Below are positions 13,335 through 24,732 of a DNA stretch of 64,000 nucleotides, in pieces (within the stretch, counting starts at the first letter, position 1; each line of letters opens with the position of its first letter). The notes beneath the pieces were generated by a model. It did not search any database and was not told the origin of the DNA. It worked only from the letters and a program-made list of their open reading frames with translations. The stretch spans positions 31,968,369 to 32,032,368 of the forward strand of contig NC_087064.1 in the NCBI RefSeq assembly GCF_963678635.1, written 5' to 3'. A program made the translations under genes and the position numbers. The stretch comes from Symsagittifera roscoffensis. Its lineage: Eukaryota > Xenacoelomorpha > Acoela > Convolutidae.

Positions 13335-13972
13335 CCCGCACCGAAGTTTCTCGGATAAAAATAGATTATATTGAGAAAATGTGGCCGAAAAGATTGCCAT
13401 TATAATCGATTATGTGTAACCAATTTAAGCAACATTTTCTATTGTAATAGAAAGAAAATAGATTATTTTCATCAAGAATATATTGCCTTGTAATTCCACT
13501 AAAATGTATTTTTATCTCCACATAATCTCAATAAAATCTATTTTTTTTTGCCCTGAAATCGCCATGAAATCGCAATAAAATTGATTGTTTTTGCCATAAA
13601 ATTGCAATAAAATCTATTGTTTTTGCCATAAAATTGCAAAAAAATCTATTGTTTTTGCCATAAAACTGCCATAAAATTGCAACAAAAACTATTGCTATCA
13701 CCATAAAATTTCAATAAAATCGGTTAGTTGTCTATCAATTTTGTTTATATTATAATCTATTATAATCTATTATAATCTATTATAATCTATTATAATTCCA
13801 ACATAATCGTCATAAAAATAAAGCTTTTTAATGGATTGTTTTCTCCATATAATCGATTATTTTACTCTGCGACCACAAAATCACCAGATAATTGATTATT
13901 AAAAGAATAATTTTTGGTTCGACCACAAAACCGCCAGATAAAAGATAATAATCGGAGAAACTTCGGTGCGGG
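13335..13972. mobile_element. MITE-like element with 18-bp terminal inverted repeats
   Basis: CCCGCACCGAAGTTTCTC at 13335-13352 is matched exactly, inverted, at 13955-13972. The 638-bp element has no coding capacity. Its interior is built of short repeats: GCCATAAAATTGCAATAAAA-type units of roughly 33-36 bp at 13,560-13,740, and a run of the 11-mer TATAATCTATT near 13,750-13,795. No convincing target duplication is visible; the flanks share only AG. The superfamily is not assigned. Confidence 0.7.
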
Positions 13973-14879
13973 AGGGTATTCGTGTCTGAAAATTCACTGA
14001 AGTTGTTTTTTATCATTTTTTATATATCTTACCTCATAAAAATTTTCTTTACTGGGCTATTCTGCGATATTTAGGAAAAATACAAATGATGATTTTTTAA
14101 CTAAAGTTTTGAACAATGATTGATTTTATCTCCAATTTCATGGTCAGAACATTCAACTATGTTAAGATAGCAGATGATGGACAGGGTAGAGATTCATCGA
14201 CTGATGAAACAAATTATGAAAAACCTATTTTTCTAAATATTGTTTTCGAAGCTGATCAATTTTTATTTCAATGTCTTTTGCCAAAAATCGATAGTTAAAG
14301 AGATAGCAGACGACATAAATTGACCTTCATGATGACCAAAATGAAATGTGACGAGGAAAACTGAGAAAATTCATAATTTTCGAAATCAAATTTGATGCTA
14401 AGCGACTTTCATATTCATGTTTACAGTCAAAAATTATTACTTACCCAGATATCAGATGATTAAACATGCGATTGAGGAGTCTTATTTCGTATATGCTTTT
14501 AAACATAGTTTTTAATGCTGAACATTTTTTAATTCTAAGGCGCTTTGTCTAACATCTAAAGCGCCATGTTTCAAACCACCATAACATTACAAAAAAAACA
14601 CCGGTGAAATCTTATATATTAAATGAATTACACGTTTTCAGCATCAGGCCTAATGTTTAAGGGGCTATTGAGCGCAACGTTTAGAAAGGCTTAGATCAGT
14701 ACTTTAGGAATCATTCAGAGCAATAATCAGAGCGAGCTGAACTCGATTCAACTTTATAGCTAGACATTACCTGCCCAATTAACCAAAATTTTGCGTTTAC
14801 AGATTCTTTTCAGTCTGAAACGAATCAATTAAAAACAGCAACCTCTATGCTAAGAAAGAAACTTTGAAAAACGGTTCGT
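13973..14879. other. Non-coding spacer
   Basis: No gene recognised. A 60-residue frame at 14116-14298 has no identifiable feature. Near 14,570-14,610 a trace of the 820-bp family (CATAACATTACAAAAA...GGTGAAAT) can be seen. Confidence 0.4.
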
Positions 14880-15540
14880 TCTATGAAATAAATGGAAATG
14901 TTTCAATGTTTCAGCTTGAAAAGCTTGCTTGGAAAAACCTAAATTTTTCGTGAACCAATTCAGTCTACGAAATAACTTGAAATAGTTCAACGTTTCATAG
15001 CTTTACGGCTTGCTTAGAAAAACTGAAAATTTTTGCGAACCAATTCAGTCTATGGAATAACTTGAAATTATTTAAAGTTTCATAGCTTGATGAAAAACTT
15101 GCTTAGAAAAACTCAACATTTTCGCGAATGATTCAGTCTATGAAATAACTAGAAATAATTCAACATTTCATAGCTTTTACAGCTTGCTTAGAAAAACTGA
15201 AAATTTTTGCGAACCAATTCAGTCTATGGAATAACTTGAAATTATTTAAAGTTTCATAGCTTGATGAAAAACTTGCTTAGAAAAACTCAACATTTTCGCG
15301 AATGATTCAGTCTATGAAATAACTAGAAATAATTCAACATTTCATAGCTTTTACAGCTTGCTTAGAAAAACTGAAAATTTTTGCGAACCAATTCAGTCTA
15401 TGGAATAACTTGAAATTATTTAAAGTTTCATAGCTTGATGAAAAACTTGCTTAGAAAAACTCAACCTTTTCGCGAATGATTCAGTCTATGTAATAACTTG
15501 AATTAGTTCAACGTTTCATAGCTTTAAAAGCTTGCGATTG
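14880..15540 (+). repeat. 174-bp tandem repeat (two ~87-bp half units)
   Basis: GCTTGCTTAGAAAAACTG starts at 15008, 15182 and 15356, a period of 174 bp. Within a period, two similar halves alternate: one has TTTGCGAACCAATTCAG, the other TTTCGCGAATGATTCAG. Flanking half-units on both sides are more diverged, as in satellite arrays that homogenise from the centre. Confidence 0.85.
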
Positions 15541-16625
15541 ATTCGAAGTTTAGCCAAGAGGCAGTGAAATGAGTCAACCACTAAAGGAACCACCAGTATT
15601 TTATATCGGAGGTGCTGTGGATGCAAATCTACCCTAGTCTGTCAAGTAGTGGGGCTTTTTAGCAGAAAAGAAGAGCATCATGTCAACAGCTTCAGCTGCG
15701 CTGGCTGAACAGCTTCAGCTGCCCACAATATATTATAATGGTTAGTGTTTAGTATTTGCTGTAAACACATAGTAAAAGAGTAATTTTCACATTTGAAGGT
15801 AACTGACAAAATTTAATTTATTATCAGGCGCATAATTTAAGAAAACCCTCGAGTCGTTCGAGGAAAATTGATTGAATCCAATTAATTCAATTGCAACGAG
15901 ATGGAATGGAATATATCAATACATTTTGCTCAACACACGAATCAGTAATGAAAGCTAGACACAAAACTAATTGACAGAATATCCGAATCGTGCAAAAGCA
16001 TCTCTCTATATGAGGCAGTGTTCAAATTTTCAGCAAAATATGCTTTCAAGCCATTTCGACACTTCTTGTTTTCAGCAAGGATAAAAAGTTTCTTTGCTAT
16101 GACTAACTTTTTGATAAAAGAAAAAATTTAAGTTAGTAAGAAATAATTGAATGTCAATTTAATTTAAATCATTTTGACTGGCAACTAAGCTTTCCAACGG
16201 AGTAGTTTCCACTAAAAACAAAAGGGTAAAGTTAAAACTCAGCACCAATGACCGAAGTTTTTGGCGAGACGAAAAGTTACCAAAAAAATGTTCATAGAGA
16301 ACTAGACTGGATAATTAAATGGATAATTAGAGGTAACCCGTTTAACTGAAAAATTGAAGCTTAAAAGTCTACTGACCGAACCAAAAAGTCTACTTTGATA
16401 AATTTTATCATTACTGCTGGTAAAGAAGCCAAAAAGAAGGCTCAACAGCTCACATTATACGCAAAATGGAGTTTTTAGCAATGTTGAATTTAAAATTCTA
16501 GACGTTTTCCAGTAGTTTCCGCGGAGTTGTTCATATGAGGCCTCAAACCGTTGTGAGAAGCATTAGATTTCACTCTTCCATTTTATATCTTTTTGAAAAA
16601 TGTTTCTTTCTGAGTTATATACGAG
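15541..16625. other. Non-coding spacer
   Basis: No gene recognised. It contains a short direct repeat of CAGCTTCAGCTGC-like sequence near 15,680-15,722. Otherwise it is AT-rich DNA without open frames of note. Confidence 0.4.
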
Positions 16626-16968
16626 GTACTGTATTCATAGAGTAATTTCAGATAAGGCACACCCACTGCTCGTCACGCTATCTTATTTTCGGCCGGATAG
16701 ATTCGTGCAACTTCTTACTCTAATACCAATCTTAATCTTACTCTTATATCTCCTAGTCAATGATCTAGTGTATACTGGTTTATGCGAGTTAGTTTCCAGA
16801 AGGAGAACAACTGTATTCTAAGTTTAATTAAAATTGCTCTGGTGCTGAAACTACAAGTAGTTTCAGCACTTCCAATTAAGTGTGAATGTTAATGATGGAA
16901 CATGATTGGTTAGTTAGCAATATTTTATAGAGATAGTTTTATCAATATTATAATTGGTTTATAAATAC
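16626..16968 (-). mobile_element. LTR of the 18.9-kb element family, inverted
   Basis: This segment is the reverse complement of an LTR like those at 43708 and 62207. It contains the inverted form of the marker ATCTATCCGGCCGAAAATAAGA and the 28-bp hairpin (16842-16869). It lies head to head with the LTR at 16969, so their 5' ends meet. The outer limit, near TACTGTATTCATAGAG, is where pairing with the right-hand LTR is lost. Confidence 0.8.
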
Positions 16969-17345
16969 TAGTGATCTAAACTAGTATTTAAAATTAGTTA
17001 ATATTATGATATTTTATCTCTATAAAATATTGAATACTAACCAATCATATTCCATAAAAATAACAACCTTTTTATTTGTAAAGTGTTGAAACTACTTGTA
17101 GTTTCAACACCAGAGCAATTTGAATTAAACTTAGAATACAGTTGTTCTCCAACTGGAACTAACTCGCGTTAACCGGTGTACACTAGATCTTTTGAGACTA
17201 GGAGATATAAGAATAAGATTAACATGAAGTTATAGATATAGACTAAGAAGTTGCACGAATCTATCCGGCCGAAAATAAGATGACGAGCAGACGGTGTACC
17301 TTATCTGAAATTACTCTATGAGTACAGTAAAAAACCCATAACTCA
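16969..17345 (+). mobile_element. 5' LTR of the decayed element
   Basis: It aligns along its length with the 411-bp LTRs of the large element: TGATCTAAACT start, the 28-bp hairpin, CTATCCGGCCGAAAATAAGA, and the ending TAACTCA. It is clearly diverged from them, unlike the near-identical pair at 43708 and 62207, so this is an older or related family member. Confidence 0.8.
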
Positions 17346-17347
17346 TC

Positions 17348-17357
17348 TGACGCGACC
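17348..17357 (+). promoter_or_regulatory. Primer-binding site, decayed copy
   Basis: TGACGCGACC lies two bases after the LTR end. The large element has TGGTGCGACC at the same spot. The differences at the third and fourth base break the TGG that pairs with tRNA CCA, in line with decay. Confidence 0.5.
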
Positions 17358-17431
17358 AATAGTCTCGAACAGACCTTAACTAACCTAGCATTAGACAAAA
17401 TTAGATTAGAATCAGACAAAAACAAATAAAA

Positions 17432-17677
17432 ATGTTATATGACAAAAGCTTAGAAGATATGTATCTACGCCTCAATAGATCAGATCCAATATTCCGAACA
17501 AAATGAGAGCTACCCGGTATTGGAAGAAGACACCGAACACGAGACGACATACGACTAGAAAGAAATCTACCAATTGATTTCACGATAGTACGACTAAAAC
17601 GAGATCAAACTTTTATATTTAGAATACTACTAGCAGTAAATTTAAGTTTTCATTCACTGACATATTATTTGAAATGA
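17432..17677 (+). pseudogene. Broken copy of the 77-aa leader ORF
   Basis: The reading frame matches the intact ORF at 44206-44439 along its length, with shared blocks such as RLNRS(D/E)PIFRT, ELPGI, RTRDDIR and QTFIFRILLA. It is interrupted by one TGA at 17504-17506 and has lost the normal stop, ending about 11 codons later. Many differences from the intact copy are synonymous or conservative. That pattern is what makes me regard the 77-aa ORF as a real gene. Confidence 0.7.
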
Positions 17678-18615
17678 AAAATACTTTCAAATATTTTTTC
17701 ATTGCGCTAAACCTACTAACTGTACAATAACGACTGATAAAAACAACACTTGTCGTTTTCCTTCTATCAGCTGTTTATTGAAAACTCTTGAAAAAATATT
17801 TATTAAAAAAATACACAAATTAATTAGTATAAATCAAAATTCGTTAGTATTATAATTCATCATATCATCCCAGTTTCATCACCTAAAACATAACACCGAA
17901 TTTCAAAAATTAATAATCATCAAAACTAACACCTAACTTTAACGCTCTAATTTTAAATTATCAAGGCTTATCTTTACTTTCACTTAATTAATTTCATTTA
18001 AATAACAGATCATCAAGGCTTCCCTTGGATCTTTAAAGTAAATTATATCTTAAATTTTAAATTTCTAAATATTTAAATCTCTGATCATCAAGGCCTATCC
18101 TTGGATCAAATAGAACAATTTTGTTCTCCCCCTCCACTTTTACTTAGTGTCTAACTACCTCAAATGTCGATTCACTATCCAATTTATCAAAGACCCAGAA
18201 TTAACAGAAATTTTTTGAAAAGCTAACCATTCTAATTAAGCTAAACAGCGAAGAACTTCGGTTACTCATCCTTCAATTGGTCCCATTCCTCTTAGATGAC
18301 CCAGGCTAAAACACTTAAACTTAGTAAGTCATAAAAAAAGTATCTTAAGAACCACTTGCGTTCTAATTATACCTGAACCTTGTGGATTGATTTACTATTC
18401 TCCAACCCTTGATCACAAATCATAACTCCTAATTAAGATTAGCTAGGTCAAATCTTAGCTTAGAATTAGCCACCAGAAAGTACAAATCATTCTTCGGAAT
18501 CGATATACGTTTTCTTTCAACCGAAATATACGACTAAAGTTAAACTAACCACAAAAAATTGTAAGAACTAATAGTTTCAAATCACTAATCAAGATTGTGT
18601 ACCCATCATCCTAAA
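17678..18615 (+). other. Leader region of the decayed element (structured, non-coding)
   Basis: It is alignable with 44440-45369. It keeps a hairpin at 17729-17757, the CATCACCTAAAACATAAC block, two CAAGG...CCTTGGATC hairpins near 18,008 and 18,085, the GAAGAACTTCGGTTA block and the CATTCTTCGGAATCGATATA block. There is no open frame. The conservation of scattered blocks and stems in a diverged copy suggests a functional RNA leader. Confidence 0.65.
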
Positions 18616-19030
18616 CCTTATTTCAAGAGACAATATAGGCAACAATCAAACAATTATAATACACAATTTCTTAATTAACAACGAGAAATACGACCTCGTA
18701 ATCACACCACACAGACAACCAGAAGGATATATACGAACAAAAAGACAAACACTAAGAAAAAAGATAATAAACAAACAAAAACAAATTATTAGGTAAAGAT
18801 TTTCAAAACGAAAAAACGCAGTTTCAGAATCAGAGACAACTGCAATACACAAACTTCATAGCTTAAAAAACTCAAAATCACCAAAAAGACGATCAATTAT
18901 ATTTCACAGATTCAGAAACTGCATCACAATCATCAGTAAAAGGCAAACGAAACATAAAAAATTGCTTCACAAACAAACCTATACATTTGTACAATTGGAA
19001 TCAACCAATAAGACACAATGAACATTACAC
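18616..19030 (+). pseudogene. Broken copy of the 155-aa basic ORF
   Basis: It corresponds to 45370-45837. The ATG is replaced by ATT. The frame keeps blocks such as YDLVITPH and RTKRQTLR(K), then meets a TAA near 18,796 and later frame changes. The adjoining start of gag follows, as in the large element. Confidence 0.65.
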
Positions 19031-19053
19031 ATTAACAGTAATTAAACACAAAA

Positions 19054-19211
19054 ATGATCCAAAATGAAGATAACTCAGAAAACTCAGTACTTCCATTTTT
19101 AAAATCACCACTATCTGAACCTCGCGGATAAATAGAATTTTGTGAAATATTAATTGCAAACTTATTTGAAAAAGGAGAAAGTCCATGCACAAAAAAATTC
19201 CCAGATGTGAA
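19054..19211 (+). pseudogene. gag 5' fragment of the decayed element
   Basis: An ATG at 19054 stands at the place of the gag start at 45812, with a stop 25 codons later. Downstream, FxxxLxxNLFExGxSPC and FPDVK are recognisable against residues ~30-58 of the intact gag. Similarity ends near 19,211. Confidence 0.6.
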
Positions 19212-21300
19212 GGACTTTTACAATAGCATGCATGTCGTAGTTAGACAAAACGTGAGCTATTACCGGAGTGAAGTTAGCCGTTCTCCTTGCTAAATTACAG
19301 TCCTGATGCGCCCAACCTAGAAACTTGTTGGTAACGTGGCAGTGGTCGACTACCATCATTGACTCTTCAGCGAACTGTTCCTCACAAATCCAACAAGTGT
19401 CTGCCGCTTCTCTCGGCAATTCGGGTTGTCCTACAAAGGTGAAGTATTTACGTTTGTCATTGTAGATCTCCCTCACTAATGATTCCAATGATTTTATCAT
19501 TTTCTTCATAGCGTCTGGTCCTCATGTCGTACTTGATTGGAGTTGAACTGCCATGCTCAACTACAAATAGTCCATAGCTGCATGGCTTATGAATTTCCAC
19601 GGTTTGGGTGTGCGAAGTAGCTGGATTACGGGCAGGTCACGGAACAGGGAAAATGATTGACTCCAGATCGAAGTAGATTACGTGCGGGGCAAACCATCTT
19701 ACCATTAAATTGTGAAAACTTTCTGGTTTTTAGTGGGTTTTGGCAGCTTTATAGTTAGTCGTTCCGTGTTATAACACATTTCTTGATGATTTTTCATAAT
19801 TTTGGTTGACGTGTAAACATGAAAACATTTTCTACATATTTCGTTTCGTTCGCGGAATGGCTGTTTTTGCACAAACATCACCATCTTACAGAGGTTTTCG
19901 ATGAGGACATAGTGGTAGTTGTTTTCACTGTTTAGCAACAACAGAAGGTCTACCGCAAAAATCCAGCCGTATCTTCTAGACACGTGAACGGGTGCTAGCT
20001 CATTGTCCTCATATCTAAACCTACAAGTTAGGTTATCCAAAAGTTAATTATTTTACCGGATTCTACTTAATCTCGTTTAAGGCATTGTGGACAACGTATA
20101 TGAGTTTTTTTTTATCAAAATCTTTTTTTATCTAACCGGAAAAGGTTGATTTGTACATTGTTGAGACGCCCAAACCGCTCAATTTCAAACAAGCTCATGG
20201 GCATCTGGTAGTCACCGTTAATCTCCACCAGGTTCGATTGTTTTTTTTTCGATCGTATGTGCTGATCTGTGCCTTTTCAGCCATCTTTGTTCCGGCTCGT
20301 ATAGTGGCGGCTTTCTGAGTTGCGCGTGATATGCTGCGTAGTAGCAATACAGGAAACAGTTATGATCTGATGCGTTGTGGACTTTTACCAAATTTCTTTG
20401 TTGCTTTTTCAAATTTGGCAGCAGCGGGATATATGAGCCGTCTCTGATTGGGGAAAGTTTTGTTAAACAAACGTTGACTCTGTTGATTTCATCTATCACT
20501 CATCCGCTCCCATGAGAACCCAACATTGTAAATGTGTTAACCATTTGGTCAACCATTCGCTAATGGTTTCATCGCTTACCCCTCCGAAGTACAAATGGTA
20601 CTTGGCTGTGTTGACAAATAGTGTTGTTTTATGAGACTGGTCGTCTTCCTCCACAAACTTCATCAGCCCAATTTCGCCTTGTAGCTGAAAACTGTGAGGT
20701 ACGGTCTGAACATGATCAGAAATCAGCTGACTAATTGCTTCCCTCTGATTCATTATTAGGCTAAGCATGTCTACTTCTCCTTTTTCGATTACAAGTTCAA
20801 AATTTTTCAGCTTTCCGTCAAAAGCACTCTGTTGAAGTGTAGCAGAGATCGCGCCTTCAATATTATTGCTGACTTTAGACTCGCACGCTGGCAGCCCATG
20901 CTTCTGTGGCATATGAGTTTGGTAAGCTTTTTAGGATGGAAAAAGAGTGTTACAGGACACACAATGCTTTTCTATTTCGATTACATGTTCCGTGGCAATG
21001 TGTTCTCGAGCATGTCCCAGTGTTTCGAATGACTCTCGACATTCACTGCAAAGAGTGCGCGGAATTTCTTTTGTTGCTGCAAGTCCATGAACTCTCAGCA
21101 GATTTTCCTGTAGTTTCTTTTACACATTATCTGCACACCGCTTTCATCGCAGATTACTGGTTTTTCCCGTTTTTTCGCTTTCTCCGACATCGGGTTCGGG
21201 TATTACCATTCCAAACGTTCGTGAGTGTATCAACTTCGCTGGCTTTGCAATCGATCTCCAGCCACGCAATCACTATTGGGTGTAGTTTTGATGTTTTCTA
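19212..21300 (-). pseudogene. Protein-primed DNA polymerase B (pPolB), N-terminal part, broken
   Basis: Known role: replication of the Maverick genome by protein priming. The minus strand shows, N to C, Cys/His pairs near 20,900-21,290, a frame 20496-20912, a frame 20218-20499, a frame 19705-20040 with CRKCFxVY and a following His/Cys pair, an exonuclease-I-type motif FDLES at 19,661-19,684, and an HNH/endonuclease-VII-like zinc module in the frame 19162-19509 (C39, C42, DHCH at 55-58, H68, C71). Next comes an exonuclease-II-like NYDMH at residues 90-94. The frame is then lost at the junction with the retroelement, so the whole polymerase palm is missing. Many frame changes separate the parts. 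Confidence 0.75.
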
Positions 21301-21734
21301 AATAAACAGGGAAGTTTCTGTTCGGTCGTCAAAAATTTCAAATATGGTATGGAGATCCAGAAAGTCGTCAGTGTAAAAATATTTTAATCGAGCGAATCGA
21401 TTGTTTAGACGTTTTATCTTATCTTCTGTGAAAAATAAAAATTACGAACCGTTTGCGGAGCAAAATGAATTAAAAAGTGATTTCCAAAGTTGTAAATTTC
21501 TAATTTTTTTGTCCGAAGTTTATATTTCAGTAATTTCAGTAAACTCAATAAATTTTTAACAATAGTTTCTGTGGTAAAATCCTATGGTTTCTAAAATCCT
21601 CTGGTTTCTGTGGTTTCTGAAATGTAACAAAATCTATCAACCAGTTTAACAACCTTTTTGAACGTGTTGTATTTATCGACTTTTCACGAGGCTTTAAGTC
21701 AAGTAAATAACCGATTTAATGTTTAAAATCTCGT
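21301..21734. other. AT-rich stretch inside the Maverick
   Basis: No gene recognised. It carries a short repeated GGTTTCT phrase near 21,565-21,625. It may be an upstream region of the polymerase gene or later decay. Confidence 0.35.
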
Positions 21735-22842
21735 AAAAATTTTATGGTGTGATTCTATTACCCGGAAAATGTTATGATTTTTTAGGTTTACGCCTTTGTT
21801 TTAAGTATCGGTACTAAAATTAAGATAAATATAATTTGCTGTAGAGTGAAAATGGCAAAATCATCTTTTTTTAGCAAAGAATCGGTAATGAATCACTATC
21901 CCTAGGCTATGAAGAGGCATTCTAAAGAAGTGCATGGGTTTCTTGGCAAATCAAAGCCTGAAAATTAATTTAAAAAATAAAAATATATAGTTTTGAGAAT
22001 TTTTCGATAAAATGTTCATTTAGTTATAACGCACTCCTTTAATAATAAGTCAGCAAAAAGTAGACGTAGAGCCACCGTCATGAGGGTCATTTACGTTCTC
22101 CTATTGCTGGGCAAGACAGATGCATAGCAAATTGTTCATTTGGTTTATGAACTGAGATGTAAAAAAGGTTCAAAAACTGAAAGAAAATTTGAAAAAAGAA
22201 AAAAAATGGTAAAAATTGGAAAAAACTCCTTCGTTAAAAATTTTCAATTTTTGATTTCTGGTTTGTTGGAATTAACATATATAATAAAATTATATGGTGT
22301 GATTCTATTACCCGGAAAATGTTATGATTTTTGAGGTTTACGCCTTTGTTTTAAGTATCGGTACTAAAATAAAGATAAATATAATTTGCTGTAAAGAGTA
22401 AAAATGGCAAAATCACCTTTTATTAGCAAAGAATCTGTAATGAATCACTATCCCTAGGCTATGAAGAGGCATTCCAAAGAAGTGCATGGATTTCTTGGCA
22501 AGTCAAAGCCTGAAAACTAATTTAAAAGTTAAAAATATATAGTTTTGAGAATTTTTTGATAAAAATGTTCATTTAGTTATAACGCACTCCTTTAATAATA
22601 AGTCAGCAAAAAGTAGACGTAGAGCCACCGTCATGAGGGTCATTTACGTTCTCCTATTGCTGGGCAAGACAGATGCATAGCGAATTGTTCATTTCGTTAT
22701 GAACTGAGATGTAAAAAAGGTTCAAAAACTGATGTAAAAATTTGAAAAAAGAAAAAAAAATGGTAAAAATTGGAAAAAACTCCTTTGTTGTAAATTTTCA
22801 ATTTTTGATTTCTGGTTTATTAGAATTAACATATTTAATAAA
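21735..22842 (+). repeat. Tandem pair of ~550-bp repeats
   Basis: TATGGTGTGATTCTATTACC begins at 21743 and again at 22293, a period of 550 bp. Both units continue through AGTAGACGTAGAGCCACCGT and end with TTTTGATTTCTGGTTT. They differ by scattered substitutions and small indels, so the duplication is older than the 2,537-bp one. No gene is conserved between the units. Confidence 0.85.
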
Positions 22843-23632
22843 ATTTTTATAATATAACTGAAGCAAACCGATTGGTTTGGATAGAACCATAGGTTAAGAG
22901 CGTCAAGATTTTTAGTTCGGAATAAATTATTTTATTGATTTTTTTTGAAAAAATGTTATTTCAAAATTTTCATATTAATCTTAAAATTAGATTTTGACAA
23001 GTTCAAGGTTCTGAACCCGATAGTTTTTGATCTGACAAAGATAGATACTTGGTAATAAAGACTATTTCTGTTCTCTTTTAATAGGGCAAGTCATTGGAGA
23101 ATTTTAATTTTTCACCTGGATTGTTGGTAGAATGAGAAATGACTAGTGAATTTGGGTTGAAAAAGAGAATGAAAAAACTTACAAAATTAAAATTAAAATT
23201 AAAACTTTATTTCCAATGCTTTGCCATGAATTGAGGTTTTGAATTTCTAAGAAACGAAGAGGGTCCTGGAATTAGTCTAGTGCAACAAAACTTTGTCTTT
23301 TTCAGAAATAAAGAACTTTACCTGACATTCTACCTGATACCATTTATATCTCTCTCTAGACTTTCTTTTTAAATTTCTTTCTAAATTTGATTGGAAACCA
23401 CACTCTAATTTTTATTTGACTCAATTGACAACGAAACAGATGAATATAAATTAGATTAGATGAGAGGAGATTACATTCAAACAGAAAACAAACTGATTTG
23501 TTAAAAAGTGTAGGCAACACAACAAACCAAAAACAAGCTCCATAATTTTATTAAATCAAAACATGAATTTTCAAAAGTTTTCCCAAAAATGATTGAATTC
23601 AACTTTACGCTTCTTGGGCGCATAGCAAGCTG
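22843..23632. other. Non-coding stretch inside the Maverick
   Basis: No gene recognised. It is AT-rich, with a short AAAATTAAAATTAAAA run near 23,183. Confidence 0.35.
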
Positions 23633-24207
23633 CTACTGGCGGCGTCTCTGGAATGTTTTTGGGAGCAGCTGATTCATTTTTGGGAGAAGCTGTTGTGACA
23701 CAGATGTGATTGGTGTGGTTATTGTTGTCACGTCTGCAGTTGAGTCCGGAGGAGAGGAGATTGACGTCGTTGACTCGCTGTCCCAGTAGGATGCACGCTC
23801 TACCAGGTCCCTAAAGTACCCCTCCTGTTTTCATACAAGGCAATCGTCTCGCAATCGTAGCTAAAAAGAATTTTTCGAGGTGATTGTTCGAGGTATCCGG
23901 GGTCGTTGATGTCAGTCTTGTACGAAGCAGGACAGAATTCGGTCTCTGTGGAGCTGTCAAAAATAGTTTTCCTGCTCTGAAGCAGAAGGTTGATCTGGTC
24001 GAGTAAATAAATGGGAAGCATCATGTGGCTTTTAGTAGTCCAATCGTGATACTCCTCGTCTGAGGGTCGACAAGCCAAATCGTTGAATGGAGAGGGCATT
24101 CTCTCCCGTTGTTGCTGCACAATGACGACCGTTTCTCTCATGTAAGTTTGGTAGATTATCGTTTGCTCAGTTTCGGAAGTCGAAATTATTTTCAGAGGAC
24201 TCAACAT
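23633..24207 (-). pseudogene. Unknown Maverick-associated protein, frameshifted
   Basis: A 135-residue frame (24207 down to 23800) starts at an ATG and is acidic to neutral, with the phrase FSYDCETIALYENRRG near its end. Immediately after, coding-like sequence continues in another frame for about 55 codons, rich in Ser, Thr and Pro, down to a TAG at 23633. That suggests one gene of roughly 190-200 residues broken by a single shift. I do not recognise the family. It faces the plus-strand gene at 24733 across a 525-bp divergent spacer. Confidence 0.45.
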
Positions 24208-24732
24208 GGTTACAATTTGAATTTTGTCTTTCTTCTGAAGCTGAGTATCAACTGAGTTGTTTGAATGAGACTGAGAAAATGAAAATAAGTAGCATATAAA
24301 TTCGAAAAAGGTATAAGGGTGTGTGGGGGGTTTTGGGTGCTCTAAAGGTGTGCCCTATAGCTTTTAATCTGTTGTATGGTGGTGGTAAGCAGATCGTGAC
24401 AAGGCAGACATACTCAAGATCTATACTTCAAAAGGGACAAGGGACTATAAAAGTATCCACTTCAAAGTGAGTACATGTATGCCGACATGTAAAATTAACT
24501 GAGATTTATGGCCCATTCAGGGCTTGCCAGACAGAAATGAGACATGCAGTAAACATTTTGCTGTTCCATAAATTTCCAAGCGCAAAAACTAATTAATTTC
24601 TCTCGCTACAGGCTGAAGGGGCGCCATAAAAATAAATCCATAGAGATTGTTTATCTTCTATATAATCATTATTCACTTAACTCTCTCATTAAACAATTCA
24701 ACCAACAAGTCAGTACATTCACCACCACCGCC
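24208..24732. promoter_or_regulatory. Divergent intergenic region with TATA-like boxes
   Basis: It separates the minus-strand start at 24207 from the plus-strand start at 24733. It has TATATAATC near 24,659 ahead of the plus gene and a TATAAATTC-type string near 24,294 that can serve the minus direction. The plus ATG sits in a favourable context (CACCGCCATGT). The promoter role is inferred from layout. Confidence 0.35.

Larger units (their letters stand above)
16969..19211 (+). mobile_element. Decayed, truncated copy of the LTR-element family
   Basis: Order LTR, PBS, 77-aa ORF, leader, 155-aa ORF, start of gag: the same as at 43708-45990. Similarity stops at about 19,211, in the gag stretch FPDV(K), where minus-strand Maverick polymerase sequence begins. 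No internal 3' part or second same-orientation LTR is present. It therefore either inserted and was later truncated, or was joined to the Maverick by rearrangement. It serves as an evolutionary comparison for the large element. Confidence 0.8.
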
